From Crossaster papposus (lineage: Eukaryota; Echinodermata; Asteroidea; Velatida; Solasteridae), in contig JBAIAA010000437.1 of assembly GCA_037893245.1 (NCBI GenBank), forward strand, positions 853,618-917,617: DNA of 64,000 nt, in the 5' to 3' direction. A model generated the notes under the pieces. It had not been told where the DNA came from, did no database searches, and saw only the letters and a program-made list of their open reading frames with translations. Position 1 is the stretch's first letter. Each line of letters begins with the position of its first letter. Below, one piece after another: positions 1 through 10,212 of the stretch. The position numbers and the translations under genes were made by a program.

Positions 1-65
1 CAAAGGACCTCGTCAAATTTGCTAGAGACGTGGCCGACGGTATGGCTTTTCTCGCTTCACACGAG
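1..65 (+). CDS. RTK exon (partial): helix E before catalytic loop
   Basis: Frame starts at base 3 and gives 21 codons, [20 protein letters not shown] preceded by K, ending in phase 0 at GAG followed by donor gtcagt. This is the helix leading into the catalytic loop. The 5' end is cut by the window edge. Confidence 0.9.
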
Positions 66-3000
66 GTCAGTAATAATGATGTTATGTTACGAATAAGCAA
101 GCATACTAAAATATGTGTTAATTTGTCTTCGTTACGGAAAGAAACAAAATTTTAATCAGATAACACTTCCTAAGCGAATCTATTCGATTTACATAAATTA
201 TAATCGAAATATAGCAGTTAAAGAGAATAATATCTACAATATTGAAACGACTGTTTTAAGAGGTGCACAGTTTTCAATTAAGATCTTTTTGTTTTACTTT
301 ATGAAAAATGTAACGCTATAAACTTTATTATTTCACTGTATCTGGTTGTTTGACACAAGAAGTTATAATAATCAACGTAATTTATGTCCAGAATATCTTG
401 TTTATTTATTTATTTATTTATAGAATGACCTTGTGTTAAATTTGTATTATATTAAATGCTTTTGTTTCATGAAACTGAAATGAGTAGTCTTATTATTCTC
501 TGTTCATATCCGAAATTGTATTTTTACAAAACGGATGTTGAGGTTATGGACTTCAATCAGTAATTTTGAACCTAATTTGCCGATTTCCTTTTAAATCTGG
601 TTATAAGATAGCCAAACATAATATTAAAAGCTTATTCGCAAATTATCTCTCAAGTATTAAAACAGTTACTTATTATTAAAATCCAATACCGCATTTGAAA
701 TACTTTTTCCGTCTTACCTTTTAGTGTATCCACAGAGATCTGGCAGCCCGTAATATTCTCGTGGCCGGCAATATGGTGTGCAAAGTGTATGACTTTGGTC
801 TTGCACGTAACGTCAAGAATTTCGAAACCTACCAAGGGCGACCCAAGGTGTGGACATTGGAACCTCTTTGCTTCTCTGTGTTATTTCCAGGAAATGTGTG
901 ATTATTTCATTAGCAAAGGTTTAAATAAAGCATTCAAAATGAAGGGATGATGGAAATGATTCTGCACGTGTTCACCACTCTCTAAAAACACCTGTGTTAG
1001 ATTGGCATAGCCTGAAAATAAAATTGCTTAGTCTATTTGGGGTTAACAAAATGACACTTGTGTGGGTCAAAATGACATAAAAAAAAATTAAAAAAAATTG
1101 TATTTGCGAAAAAGTGTTCTTTTTGACCCACACTCTCAAAACATGGATTAAAATGTGGTTGGTTAAAATAGTTGGTTAAAATTGTAACCAAAAATGTGTA
1201 CATTATTTTTTTCCAATGTGACCATTGTTTGATACATTTTACCCAACGTCGGGCAAAATCTTTAACACATTTTTTAACTGTTGTGTTGTTTAACTGATAA
1301 CCAACGGTTGATTAAAATGAGTAAATGTACCCAACGTTGGTTAAATTTGGTTAAATATACCCAACGTTGGTTAAATTTGGTTAAGTGTAATCAACGTGGG
1401 GTAAAATGACTCGATTTTACCAACTGTTAGTTACCAGATGAATCACAAAACAAATTATTACAGATTTTGCCCAGCGTTGGGTAAAATGTACCTAACTTTG
1501 GTCAAATTGAAAAACAAAGTTGGCTAAAATTGTAACCAACTTTTTTAACCAAAAACATTTTAATACATGTTTTGAGAGTGCAAAAAAAACACTAAGCAAA
1601 TTTAGATTCGAACTTTGGGTCAATCTGACAGCACGTTGCTACGGTACGCGATAATACAAAGAAGTCATTAGAGATGTTTAATGAAACATATTTCTGAGAT
1701 GGTATTCCTTGTTTGGCGTTGTTATAATAGGGTCTGTTGCCTCTTCGATGGATGGCGCTGGAGTCGATTATTGATGACATTTACTCAACAAAAAGTGACG
1801 TGTGGTCTTATGGCGTTCTTCTGTGGGAAATCGTAACCCTGGGTAAAACAAAGTGGAATCCTCATTCAATATTTCAGTGCTGAAACTTAACCCGTTCATG
1901 CAACGTACCAATCTAGACAGTTCTATAAATTCAGCACGATTCGACACTCATGGTTTAAGTGATATGGGCCCTGAAAAAACATTCAAGTATAAATATTACT
2001 TTGAAGACAAAAAGATGAATTGTAAAAAGTCATAAATTTGAAGATAAAACGATTTTGCGTTTTGCAAAAAACAAAACAAACAAAACCCAAAAGCTGGTGC
2101 CGATATCGTAGCGCCCTAAGCACAGAAAGTTACCAAGCCTAAACAAATGTTCGCTGTTAAAAAAAAAACACCTGCAGAAATGCCTCATATTTCCATGATC
2201 TGGAGCCAAATTCCCACTAGTCCCTTCACCCCCACGTGCCAGCCGATATTTTGTTTTGATGCCAACCGCGCACGCGAGTATTTACACACAGGGTAAATAC
2301 GTATGCCTAGTGGCTACGTCATAAACGCTCTTTTCAGGTGGAGTGTAACGCAACAATGGAAACGCGCTACTGTGCGTTCAGCCAATGAGCACTAGTATGA
2401 CGTAGCAAGAACCTGATAGCACACGGGTTACCCGTGCGCTCGTCTACTACGCATGCGATCGTGGAACTAGCACACAGGTGTAGTACTTACACGCGAACAT
2501 CGACCAAACTAGTAATTTTAATATTTGGCTCACTCTAATATATTTCTTCTAAAATGGGGATAAATTTCATCTTATTGATATGTGAAAATGTCACGTAATT
2601 GTAACTCTATTCCCAAGTTAAATCTATTCCAATAAAAAGATCACAAAACTTGGCTGTCAATTGTCGCAAGTAAATTTTGGTGTTTCGCCATTCTGTGTCT
2701 GTCGCTCTACACAATACACACGTCCACCACTGATTGTCTACCGTTCTACGAACTGATAAATACCCATTGAGCACAATGAAACATATGGACGTTTTCCCAC
2801 CTCCATAAATGAAAAAGGAACTTTCAAAAGAAAACATAAACAAATCGCCATTACTATTTCGGGGGGAAAAGAGTTCACATGTTCCTCATTCAAAACAAAA
2901 AATCTGACAATACAAATAAGGTTTCAGACGTAATTTCAATTATTGAATTCTCACTAAGCTCAACAGCTTCCAATGGCATTCCATTGACAGCTATAAAAAT

Positions 3001-6000
3001 TGATTATTTTAGTAAAATACACATGATAGCATGGATCAATTTCGGTAATTAATGTTTACAAATTAAGTGAGAAAACATGCTCTTTATTGATATGCTTGAT
3101 TGGTGTATACAATTTAATTGTGTTTTAAGAAAGATTCATAAATACCTGGGACAGTTTAGGCATTCCTATTGGTCGAGAGCCCGTCACGTGGCCGGTATTA
3201 AACGGACGATAAAGACATGGCTGGAAGTGTTTAAACATAGATGGAAACAACATTCCGTCCCCAGGGCTCACTTTATTTCCAACCCTGAACAGTACCTCGT
3301 CTCCAATAATAAGAGCGGGTAGTGTTGAGCGCGTACAGCTCGACACCTTGGGAACGAGGTTGCCAATGGCAGTAATAGTCTGGTTCACAGTAAATACGCT
3401 TTATTGCATGTATTGTGTAGAGAGCGACAGAGGCGGAAACATGTCATTTGACACAGACAGAATGGCGAAACACCGAAATTTACTTGCGACAATTTTCCGG
3501 GATTTTCGGGGCTTTTTGGGCTGAATTTTACAAAAAAGGTATTTATGAATGGGAATAAATGTGTGTTCGGTCGGTATTAATCACTCTGTTTAATACCTCT
3601 TGGAGTCTGGGTGCTGATAATTACCCTCGCCTTCGGCTCGGGTAATTATCAGCACCCAGACTCCAATCGGTATTAAACAGAGTGATTAAAACCTCTCGAA
3701 CACACATGTATTCCCTTAATAATATCCGGGTCACTTTATTTTTAACTCACCCTGTAAAATGTAACATAATAAGTGTTAATAATGGTTTTTCGTTGAAGGC
3801 GCCCGTCCTTACCCTACAATGAGTACCGACACGATGATACGTGAACTATTGAAGGGAAAATACATGCAGCGACCAAGTCACTGTCGGAAAGAACTGTAAG
3901 TACCACAAATTCCTTCCTATTTAAATGTTCCTGCTCTACGAACACATTTCAAATTAAAATTAGTGTTTGGAATATTGATTAAACGCATTGAGTATATCGA
4001 GTGCAGGACACATACGCCGTAAAAATTTACTTGAAAATGTTGTATTTGCTTATCTTCCTTTCATACCGTTTTGAGTAGCAAATTATAATAACAATGTGAT
4101 AATAATAACATTGTCGGGTGTAGTGCATTGCAGAAGCTTCCAAAAATGTAAAATTCCCGATATGTTTTATTACAGTTGGTGTGTCAGTGTTTTCAGGGGG
4201 TTGCACCTTGAACAAATAGATTTTCAAATTGAACTGATAATATTCAAGCATTATGTTTGTTATGAGCTTTCAAATGAGACATCCCACGAAGAAATCGGCC
4301 AACGGCGAATAATTTAATAATTAAATTCAAATTTTGAATTAGGAGCGTCCCGCAAAATGAGACGGAACTGGGAAAAGGTTGAAATGAGGATTATCATTAT
4401 AGTGCTGTATGCTGCGCTCCAATTTGACATTCCATTAACAAGTAGGGGCCTACTGGCTTTTTTAAAGTTTGCATTCATTAACATGTCACACAAATAAAAT
4501 ATTAAGAAAAAAAGTCTTTGAAGTTTCGAGTTGTGTACATGTGATATAGACAAAAGTCCATTTGTTTTCGTTAAAACACTTTTATTCCGCTACTTTCTTA
4601 CTATTTCTTTAGAAATATGATTAGTATACATAAGATTAGTATAGTATTAGTATACAAAGATTACAAATATCAATAAATCTGAAATTTGGAGAAAAAAATA
4701 CTACTATTCACTATTTGCATTTTTCTCTTCTATAGCCTGTTCCCAGCTCCGTCTCATTTTGCAAAAACCCCTCACAAATGTAATATATACATAATTCTGT
4801 TTAATCTGAAAACTTTACTGAAGTCAGTATAACTCTGCGATAATAACAATCAACACAAAGTAATGCAATGCATATCAAATACGTAACTATATAGGAAGAA
4901 CATGGGGTAATGTTAACCACGACGCCATCTCGAAGAAGGAATATATATTTGAGCAAAGTGAAAAGGGCACGTGTATCAAAATTTAAGTTCTGACCATTGT
5001 TTTTTTGGCAAAGGTATCAAATGATGCAGACGTGCTGGTCTAAAACGGCCAATAAAAGGCCATCCTTCAACGAGATCAGCCAGGATCTGGGGAAACTTCT
5101 CGAAACAGCCAATGTAAGTAAACGTCTCAGTGTATCCGATATACCCATTTACAGCGGCGTATAAACTGGGTTTGCACAGGGGTACTTTAATATAGGGGTC
5201 CGCATTGTTTTGAGGGGGGTACCTATGAGCTCATGGATAAAGACGGTCTCGAGAAAATGGGGGGGGGGGGGGGGGGTACTCTTCCACTATGTTCCCTTAT
5301 TCATACGCCACTGCTTCTGGGTTAATTGTTACCAGCACTCATTTTAGTAGAGTGCCTGGGATGAATTTAAGTTCTTCTTGTTTAAACATCCACACGCTGA
5401 AACGTGGGAAAGTAATTAAATACTGAACTAACGGGTTTATTTTTTGTATGGACGTTATCTAATAAAACGAATTTATAACCGTTTCTGTGCCCTTTCCCGA
5501 CGCCGAGGTCTCGTTGATGTGATGCCATGTATGACAGTCACACATGTAGTCGTGAACCACATAACGATCGAGGCTCGATATTGTGTTTTCCTTTATTTCT
5601 ATGTTATACCCAATCCCCATTGCTTTGCGCTTGCACCGTCGATCGAGGACCGAATTTTTCCATTCATACCGCCGACCGAGGGGCTTTTGTTTCCTTTGTT
5701 CTCCTTTGTGTCTCGCCCGGCCCCCGGTCGTTATGTGGTGCAAGAGCACACAAACGTGTGCGTGTGTAAACACCTTCCATCGTGGACGTCAGACAAACGA
5801 ATTTGGGGGCAAACAATGGTTCCACGATTGACAGAAGGTCCACGATTCCAAATCGTGTACAAATCCTATGGAGGTCTTCTGAAAAAGTTTGAGTACAAAC
5901 AAAAGAGGGATAACGGTCGGACAATGCCCCGTCCACGATTTATAAGGTGTTTACACAGACACATACACAATTAAGCATTTAATTATGCAAGCTACCGGTG

Positions 6001-6641
6001 TAAAAAGTTAGACTTTAAGAATTAAAAATAGGGTTGAAGTATAATTTCCTTGACTTATCGTGGACCGTATAGCAAAAGGTACTCATATAATCGCAAATAT
6101 CTTGCTCATTAATGTAACGGTAGCAAATAAGGAAACAATGTAACAGAAAATCACCACTTAGACATTCGCATCTCTTTGAAACACAGCGCTTACTTTTAAT
6201 CTCTTTTTAAAACTTATACTATCAAAAAGATAAAATAATAATTAGGGCCCATTACACTTTTTTGGAGCTATCCCAAAACGTAACCAACGCACTTGTTGTA
6301 AAGATGATAATAATAAATCTAAACTCAATTTGAAATTGTGTTGATTATGGTCGCAGTTCAAATTGTGATTTGTAAAATTTTGAATTGAAATCGTATAATA
6401 TTAGTTTCTCGAAACATACAGCATTCACAGCTAAAGCTTCGTCAGGTTACTTTGTCAAACATCTTTCTTTAGATTGTTCGCACTTTGCTGCTTCAAACAA
6501 TTCAAATGCCATCCCTTTAAAGATGTTCTTGTTTTTGTTTTCTCTCCCTTTATCTCTCTTTAGGAATTCATATCGCTGGAAGACTACCAAGAGTGTCAGT
6601 ACAACGTAACGATTGCTTCATCCCCCCATGAAAAATATTAA
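1..6641 (+). CDS. Receptor-type protein tyrosine kinase, 3' part of gene (six exons, 5' end outside window)
   Basis: Spliced gene: exons 1-65, 725-847, 1731-1842, 3799-3895, 5014-5113 and 6564-6641; every junction is AG/GT and all phases agree. The product starts mid C-lobe ([20 protein letters not shown]), then has the catalytic loop HRDLAARN with the catalytic Asp, DFG, the P+1 segment [10 protein letters not shown], the helix-F motif [12 protein letters not shown], the PYPTMS segment and the CW...RPSF end of the kinase fold. A short tail of about 25 residues follows, ending at TAA 6639. HRDLAARN and WMALES are tyrosine-kinase, not Ser/Thr, signatures, and the style ([28 protein letters not shown]) is that of FGFR/VEGFR/Tie-like receptors. 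The family is known to transfer phosphate from ATP to protein tyrosines at the cytoplasmic face of the membrane. The activation loop is short with one tyrosine ([10 protein letters not shown]). The N-lobe and any ectodomain are not visible, so receptor subclass is unassigned. Confidence 0.93.
725..847 (+). CDS. RTK exon: catalytic loop and DFG
   Basis: Acceptor ccttttag precedes TGT; 41 codons end AAG followed by gtgtgg, phase 0 on both sides. Contains [16 protein letters not shown] (catalytic loop) and VYDFGLARN (metal-binding DFG), then FETYQGRPK of the activation loop. All catalytic residues are intact. Confidence 0.95.
1131..1580. mobile_element. MITE with CACTCTC terminal inverted repeats and an internal CCAACGTTGG array
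   Basis: The left end CACTCTCAAAACATGGATTA and the right end TAATACATGTTTTGAGAGTG are inverted repeats with one mismatch over about 23 bp. The interior, about 1195-1530, is a degenerate array of CCAACGTTGGTTAAAT-like words, itself palindromic. No coding capacity. It lies in the RTK intron. No clear target duplication was found. Confidence 0.65.
1731..1842 (+). CDS. RTK exon: P+1 loop and helix F
   Basis: Acceptor ttataatag, donor G|gtaaaa. Encodes [20 protein letters not shown] and [17 protein letters not shown]; 37 codons plus one base. WMALES replaces the APE motif in the usual receptor-kinase way, and the DVWSYG aspartate is present. Confidence 0.94.
2656..3496. mobile_element. Non-autonomous DNA element with about 60-bp inverted ends
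   Basis: The left arm (about 2656-2715) and right arm (about 3414-3496) are reverse complements over the words TGTAGAG.CGACAG, CAGAATGGCGAAACACC and ATTTACTTGCGACAATT. The right arm carries a roughly 20-bp insertion. The interior includes a dispersed word (CATTCCTATTGGTCGAGAGC, 3161-3180) that recurs near 42378, 44088 and 62173. No coding capacity. Confidence 0.6.
3551..3715. repeat. 165-bp hairpin element (arms about 75 bp)
   Basis: Starts GGGAATAAATGTGTGTTCG and ends CGAACACACATGTATTCCC. The two halves are nearly perfect reverse complements around a very small loop near 3628-3640 (CTCGCCTTCGGCTCG, itself palindromic). The arms hold TTAATCACTCTGTTTAATAC and GAGTCTGGGTGCTGATAATT. It lies in the RTK intron just upstream of the 3799 exon. 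Confidence 0.8.
3799..3895 (+). CDS. RTK exon: PYPTMS segment
   Basis: Acceptor cgttgaag, donor CT|gtaagt. Completes a glycine codon from the previous exon, then [20 protein letters not shown] and [12 protein letters not shown]. This is the substrate-lobe segment typical of receptor kinases (GxxPYPxM...L..GYRM.RP). 97 nt, phase 1 in, phase 2 out. Confidence 0.93.
4341..4775. mobile_element. MITE with GCAAAATGAGACGG inverted ends
   Basis: Left end AGGAGCGTCCCGCAAAATGA then GACGGAACTGGGAA; right end TTCCCAGCTCCGTC then TCATTTTGCAAAAACCCCTC. These are inverted repeats of about 30-40 bp with a few mismatches, around AT-rich non-coding DNA. A related end (GCCCAGTTCTGTCTAATTTT) sits near 32308. 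Confidence 0.6.
5014..5113 (+). CDS. RTK exon: end of kinase domain
   Basis: Acceptor ttggcaaag, donor AAT|gtaagt. Encodes [19 protein letters not shown] and [15 protein letters not shown]. The CW...RPSF motif marks the last helices of the tyrosine-kinase fold. 100 nt, phase 2 in, phase 0 out. Confidence 0.94.
5240..6380. other. Intron with poly-G tract and GC-richer unassigned segment
   Basis: A G run near 5261-5277 is followed at 5440-5970 by a GC-richer stretch with open frames on both strands (longest 176 codons). These show no recognisable domain, splice logic or codon bias. Words like ACACCTTCCATCG at 5770 and CCACGATT repeated three times suggest repeat debris. Nothing functional is supported. 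Confidence 0.4.
6564..6641 (+). CDS. RTK terminal exon
   Basis: Acceptor with a strong pyrimidine tract (tatctctctttag). Reads [20 protein letters not shown] then PHEKY and TAA at 6639-6641, with a second TAA at 6642. The short tail carries two tyrosines after the kinase fold, possible autophosphorylation sites by analogy with other receptors. Confidence 0.9.
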   Translation, partial: EFISLEDYQECQYNVTIASSPHEKY

Positions 6642-6645
6642 TAAA
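6640..6645 (+). promoter_or_regulatory. AATAAA polyadenylation signal overlapping the RTK stop
   Basis: AATAAA overlaps the tandem stop codons. This would give an extremely short 3' UTR; further signals downstream are possible. Confidence 0.45.
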
Positions 6646-7125
6646 GCAAAGAGGCGTTAACTCAACCGAAATATATCATGCATCGTAATATTCTGTCCAT
6701 CTCCGTTCAATATATTAAATGGAAAAAAACACCACAATTGTCTGTTTCAAGTAGATATTCCGACCCCTACTTGTTGTAAATGTGGCCCCATCCCCAAAAG
6801 AGGCAACATTCTGAAGGATTTTTTTCATCTAATGTGAGAAAAAAACCACAAAATTTCGAGAAAAAAAAATTGGGGACAAACTCCCCACTTTTTAACGCCA
6901 TGGCTCCGCCCATAAAATGGCATGAAGTGGTTTTGAAGTGGTTAATGTATTGATGTGTGACCCTGCTTGTTTCAAAGAGTGTACCCAAAAATACATAAGC
7001 CCCTGTAAGCCCACTGTCTGTGGTATTTACTAATGTTTGTACACATACATAGTTTGACTTGCTAGAATTGTTTCCCATGCATGCAATTATGCCTATTTTG
7101 CTCGTAATGTGACATTTTCGTGACA

Positions 7126-7159
7126 AGGGTTAGGGTTAGGGTTAGTGTTTGGGTTAGGG
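7126..7159 (+). repeat. Short telomere-like TTAGGG repeat
   Basis: Three to four TTAGGG units followed by a degenerate TGTTTGGGTTAGGG. Far shorter than the array at 60411 and on the opposite strand. Confidence 0.8.
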
Positions 7160-7174
7160 TATAATATATGGGGT

Positions 7175-7295
7175 ATATTGGGTCAAAAATTCAACCCAGG
7201 AAATTAATTGTAGTTGAAATAGGAACATTTTGAAAAAAAACTTGCTCGAATTTCTAACCATTTTTTACACGAGAACAAAGAGATGTCCACACAAA
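7175..7295 (-). repeat. Dispersed repeat, inverted copy of 45085-45210
   Basis: Contains TTCAACCCAGGAAATTAATT, TTTCTAACCATTTT and ACACGAGAACAAAGAGATGT. The same words occur in the same order, reverse-complemented, at 45085-45210, where they abut a TGTGACC element. Confidence 0.7.
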
Positions 7296-7650
7296 GATAC
7301 CAATTTGAGGATTAGTGTAAGTGTGTAAACATCAACATAGGTGTTTGTTTTAGGAATTATGTAAGGAGTCGTATTTAGGGGAATTTCAGGGATTCGGTGT
7401 TATAAACACTCTAAACATTCTGGGTATCACTGTACGGAATTATTACGTAACAAACTTTCCCGTTCTTGATAATCTTAAATTGTATTTCACGTCCTTTTTT
7501 TTCTTGGAATTTGCATTAATTGACATGATATGTGGCGAGAAGGTTGTGATCTTGTTATCTTTTGTATAACTGGGCGTGATGAAAAATGCTAGTACACCCA
7601 TGAAAGCATCGATGAATTGTGGTATACCCAGAAAAATATGGGACCGACAG

Positions 7651-7651
<1 letters not shown>

Positions 7652-7685
<34 letters not shown>

Positions 7686-7748
7686 AGTCCTCCATACCTA
7701 TACACTATAGACTACTGTTACCTAACGCACCCCTCCCCCCCCCCCCCT
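7652..7748. repeat. Poly-C tracts
   Basis: A C run of more than 30 bases, then after CTATACACTATAGACT a second C run near 7733-7747. Runs this long are prone to assembly length error. They lie just upstream of the tandem array. Confidence 0.85.
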
Positions 7749-8064
7749 AAAACCCTAAACATAATTTCTGATAAACCACAACATTCCGCAGGCACAATGA
7801 TCACCACAAAGAAGTGGGTGAGGGGGGGGGGGGGGTCTCTTCGTCCTATATCTTGCTTTATATATGTACATTATGTATAGTAGAGGTTTGGGGAATTATG
7901 CAAAAGAATATGTAGAGATGTTTTTAAGCTTTATGTATATTGTGTATAGTGGAGATTTGGGGAATTATGCAAAAGGATATGTAGAGATGTTTTACTTTCT
8001 TTTTTAAACAATAGGTTTCTTGTTGATGTGCATTTTTACGATATAATAGAAGATTATGTGACAA

Positions 8065-8361
8065 ATGAATGGGGTCTTGAGTGTTGCTTTAAGTACCTTC
8101 ATCAGTTATTATCGAGGTGTCGCAATTTTGTTTAATAATAATTTTGAGTACAAGATTCACAATGTCAAGAAGGATGATGGTAATTTGTGGATCCTTGATA
8201 TTGAAATTGGTGATTTTCGGTTAACATCATTTGAGCCGCTTTTTTATAATCACGTTTTTGATCTTCTTTCTGGTTCGAATAATACTCATGCAATTCTTTG
8301 TGGGGATGGAAATTTTCATTTTAGAAGTGAATTTAGATTTGATAAACTATTTGCCTGTTAA
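8065..8361 (+). pseudogene. LINE endonuclease fragment (Tx1/L1-like), first and longest version in array copy 1
   Basis: Reads RGVAILFNNNFEYKIHNVKK, LDIEIGDFRLTS, PLFYNHVFDLLSGSNNTHAI and LCGDGNFHF. The order GVAILF - LDIE...RLT - FY..VF - ILCGDxN matches the apurinic endonuclease domain of Tx1/L1-like non-LTR elements. Here the usual GD(F/W)N catalytic motif reads GDGN, the NLYGPN block is deleted, and no reverse transcriptase follows. The corresponding segments in copies 2 and 3 carry extra frameshifts, so all are dead remnants. Confidence 0.7.
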
Positions 8362-10183
8362 TAATCCTTTGTCCAGATATAGAGTGCTTCAGTTGTGTAA
8401 TGATTTATATTTAGTTGGTGCATGGATAATCCACAACATGATACTCTTAAACAGTAAAGATTAATTCGTTTCTTAATTATGGCTGAACTTAATACCAAGT
8501 TAGTCAGCTGCGATATTATAGCCCGGTTTAGGTCCGACCTATAACCGGGGTGTCGCACTTATACCTTTGAGTACAAGATTCACAATGTCAAGAAGGATGA
8601 TAATGTTAATTTGTGGGTCCTTGATATTGAAATTGGTGATTTTCGGATAACATTAATCAATTTTAATTTAAGCCGCTTTTATATAATCAAGTTTTTGATC
8701 TTCCTTCTGGTTTGAATAAAACTCGTGCGATTCTTTGTGGGGATTGAAATTTGATTTTAGAAGTAAATTTAGATTAGATAAACTATTTGCCTGTTAATAA
8801 CTCTTTGTCCAGATATAGAGTGCTTCAGTTGTGTAATAATTTATATTTAGTCATATATGAGTCCTATATGGTAGCCGGTAATAGGCTCATTGAGTTGAGT
8901 CGTAAGCCCGTGCACCTGAATGCTTGGTCACATACACCACGCAACTTGTTTTTGGTTCTTATCCCCTCACCGCCAAATGCAACTGTACGTTCTATCCAAT
9001 TTTTCTCGATTCCTCATATATACCCTTTGAGAAAAAAAGTAATAATCATAATAAATAAATTAACAGAGAACCAGTTGAAAACGAATGCTTTTCTCAGCCT
9101 CCATGATCATAAAACTCTGGACAGGTCAGTTAAACGATATTTACTATAAAATCCACCTCCCAAATTCACACATTTCTGACAATTACCAATGGTGTATTTA
9201 ACCTTGCATTTTTTTTGCAAAATTGGCCCTTTCAAAAAAAGAAGACTTTTTGAGAAATTAAAACACTGTAAGAGGTTAGTCTTATATTTTAATTACAATT
9301 GACCCTTTCAGTACCAAGGCATATTTTGACACTATGTTTAGGTTACAACAGTAATTACATGATATGACCAGTTAGTGACTAAGTACTTGTTGCCAAGTTT
9401 TAGTGTATAGCGCCCTCGCAAGGCAAAGTAATGAAAGGCCACTCTTCTTTAAAGACACAGTGATCACCACAAAGAAGGGGGGGGGGGGGTCTCTTCGTCC
9501 CATGTCTTGCTTTATATATGTACATTATGTATAGTAGAGGTTTGGGGAATTATGCAAAAGAATATGTAGAGATGTTTTTAAGATTTATATAAATATGTAT
9601 ATTGTGTATAGTAGAGGTTTGGGGAATTATGCAAAAGGTATGTAGAGATGTTTTACTTTCTTTTTTAAACAAGAGGTTTCTTGTTGATGTGCATTTTTAC
9701 GAGATAATAGAAGATTATGTGACAAATGAATGGGGTCTTGAGTGTTACTTTAAGTCCCTTTGTTAGTTATTATCGAGGTGTCGCAATTTTGTTTAATAAT
9801 AATTTTGAGTACAAGATTCACAATGTCAAGAAGGACTGATGGTAATTTGTGGATCCTTGATATTGAAATTGGTGATTTTCGGTTAACATAATTTGAGCCG
9901 CTTTTTTATAATCACGTTTTTGATCTTCTTTCTGGTTCGAATAATACTCATGCAATTCTTTGTGGGGATGGAAATTTTCATTTTAGAAGTGAATTTAGAT
10001 TTGATAAACTATTTGCCTTTTAATAATCCTTTGTCCAGATATAGAGTGCTTCAGTTGTGTAATGATTTATATTTAGTTGGTGCATGGATAATCCACAACA
10101 TGATACTCTTAAACAGTAAAGATTAATTCGTTTCTTAATTATGGCTGAACTTAATACCAAGTTATTCAGCTGCGATATTATAG

Positions 10184-10212
10184 CCCGGTTATAGGTCCGA
10201 CCTATAACCGGG
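10184..10212. repeat. Perfect 14-bp-arm hairpin at the internal duplication joint of copy 2
   Basis: CCCGGTTATAGGTC, a single C, then GACCTATAACCGGG. The identical hairpin is at 11848-11876 in copy 3; copy 1 (8522-8549) has lost one base of the left arm. It sits exactly between the two LINE-derived half-units. Confidence 0.9.

Noticed and set aside
5444..5974. 176-codon ORF in the RTK intron
   Set aside because: Open frames exist on both strands, no recognisable domain, no splice logic with the kinase exons, repeat-like words inside.
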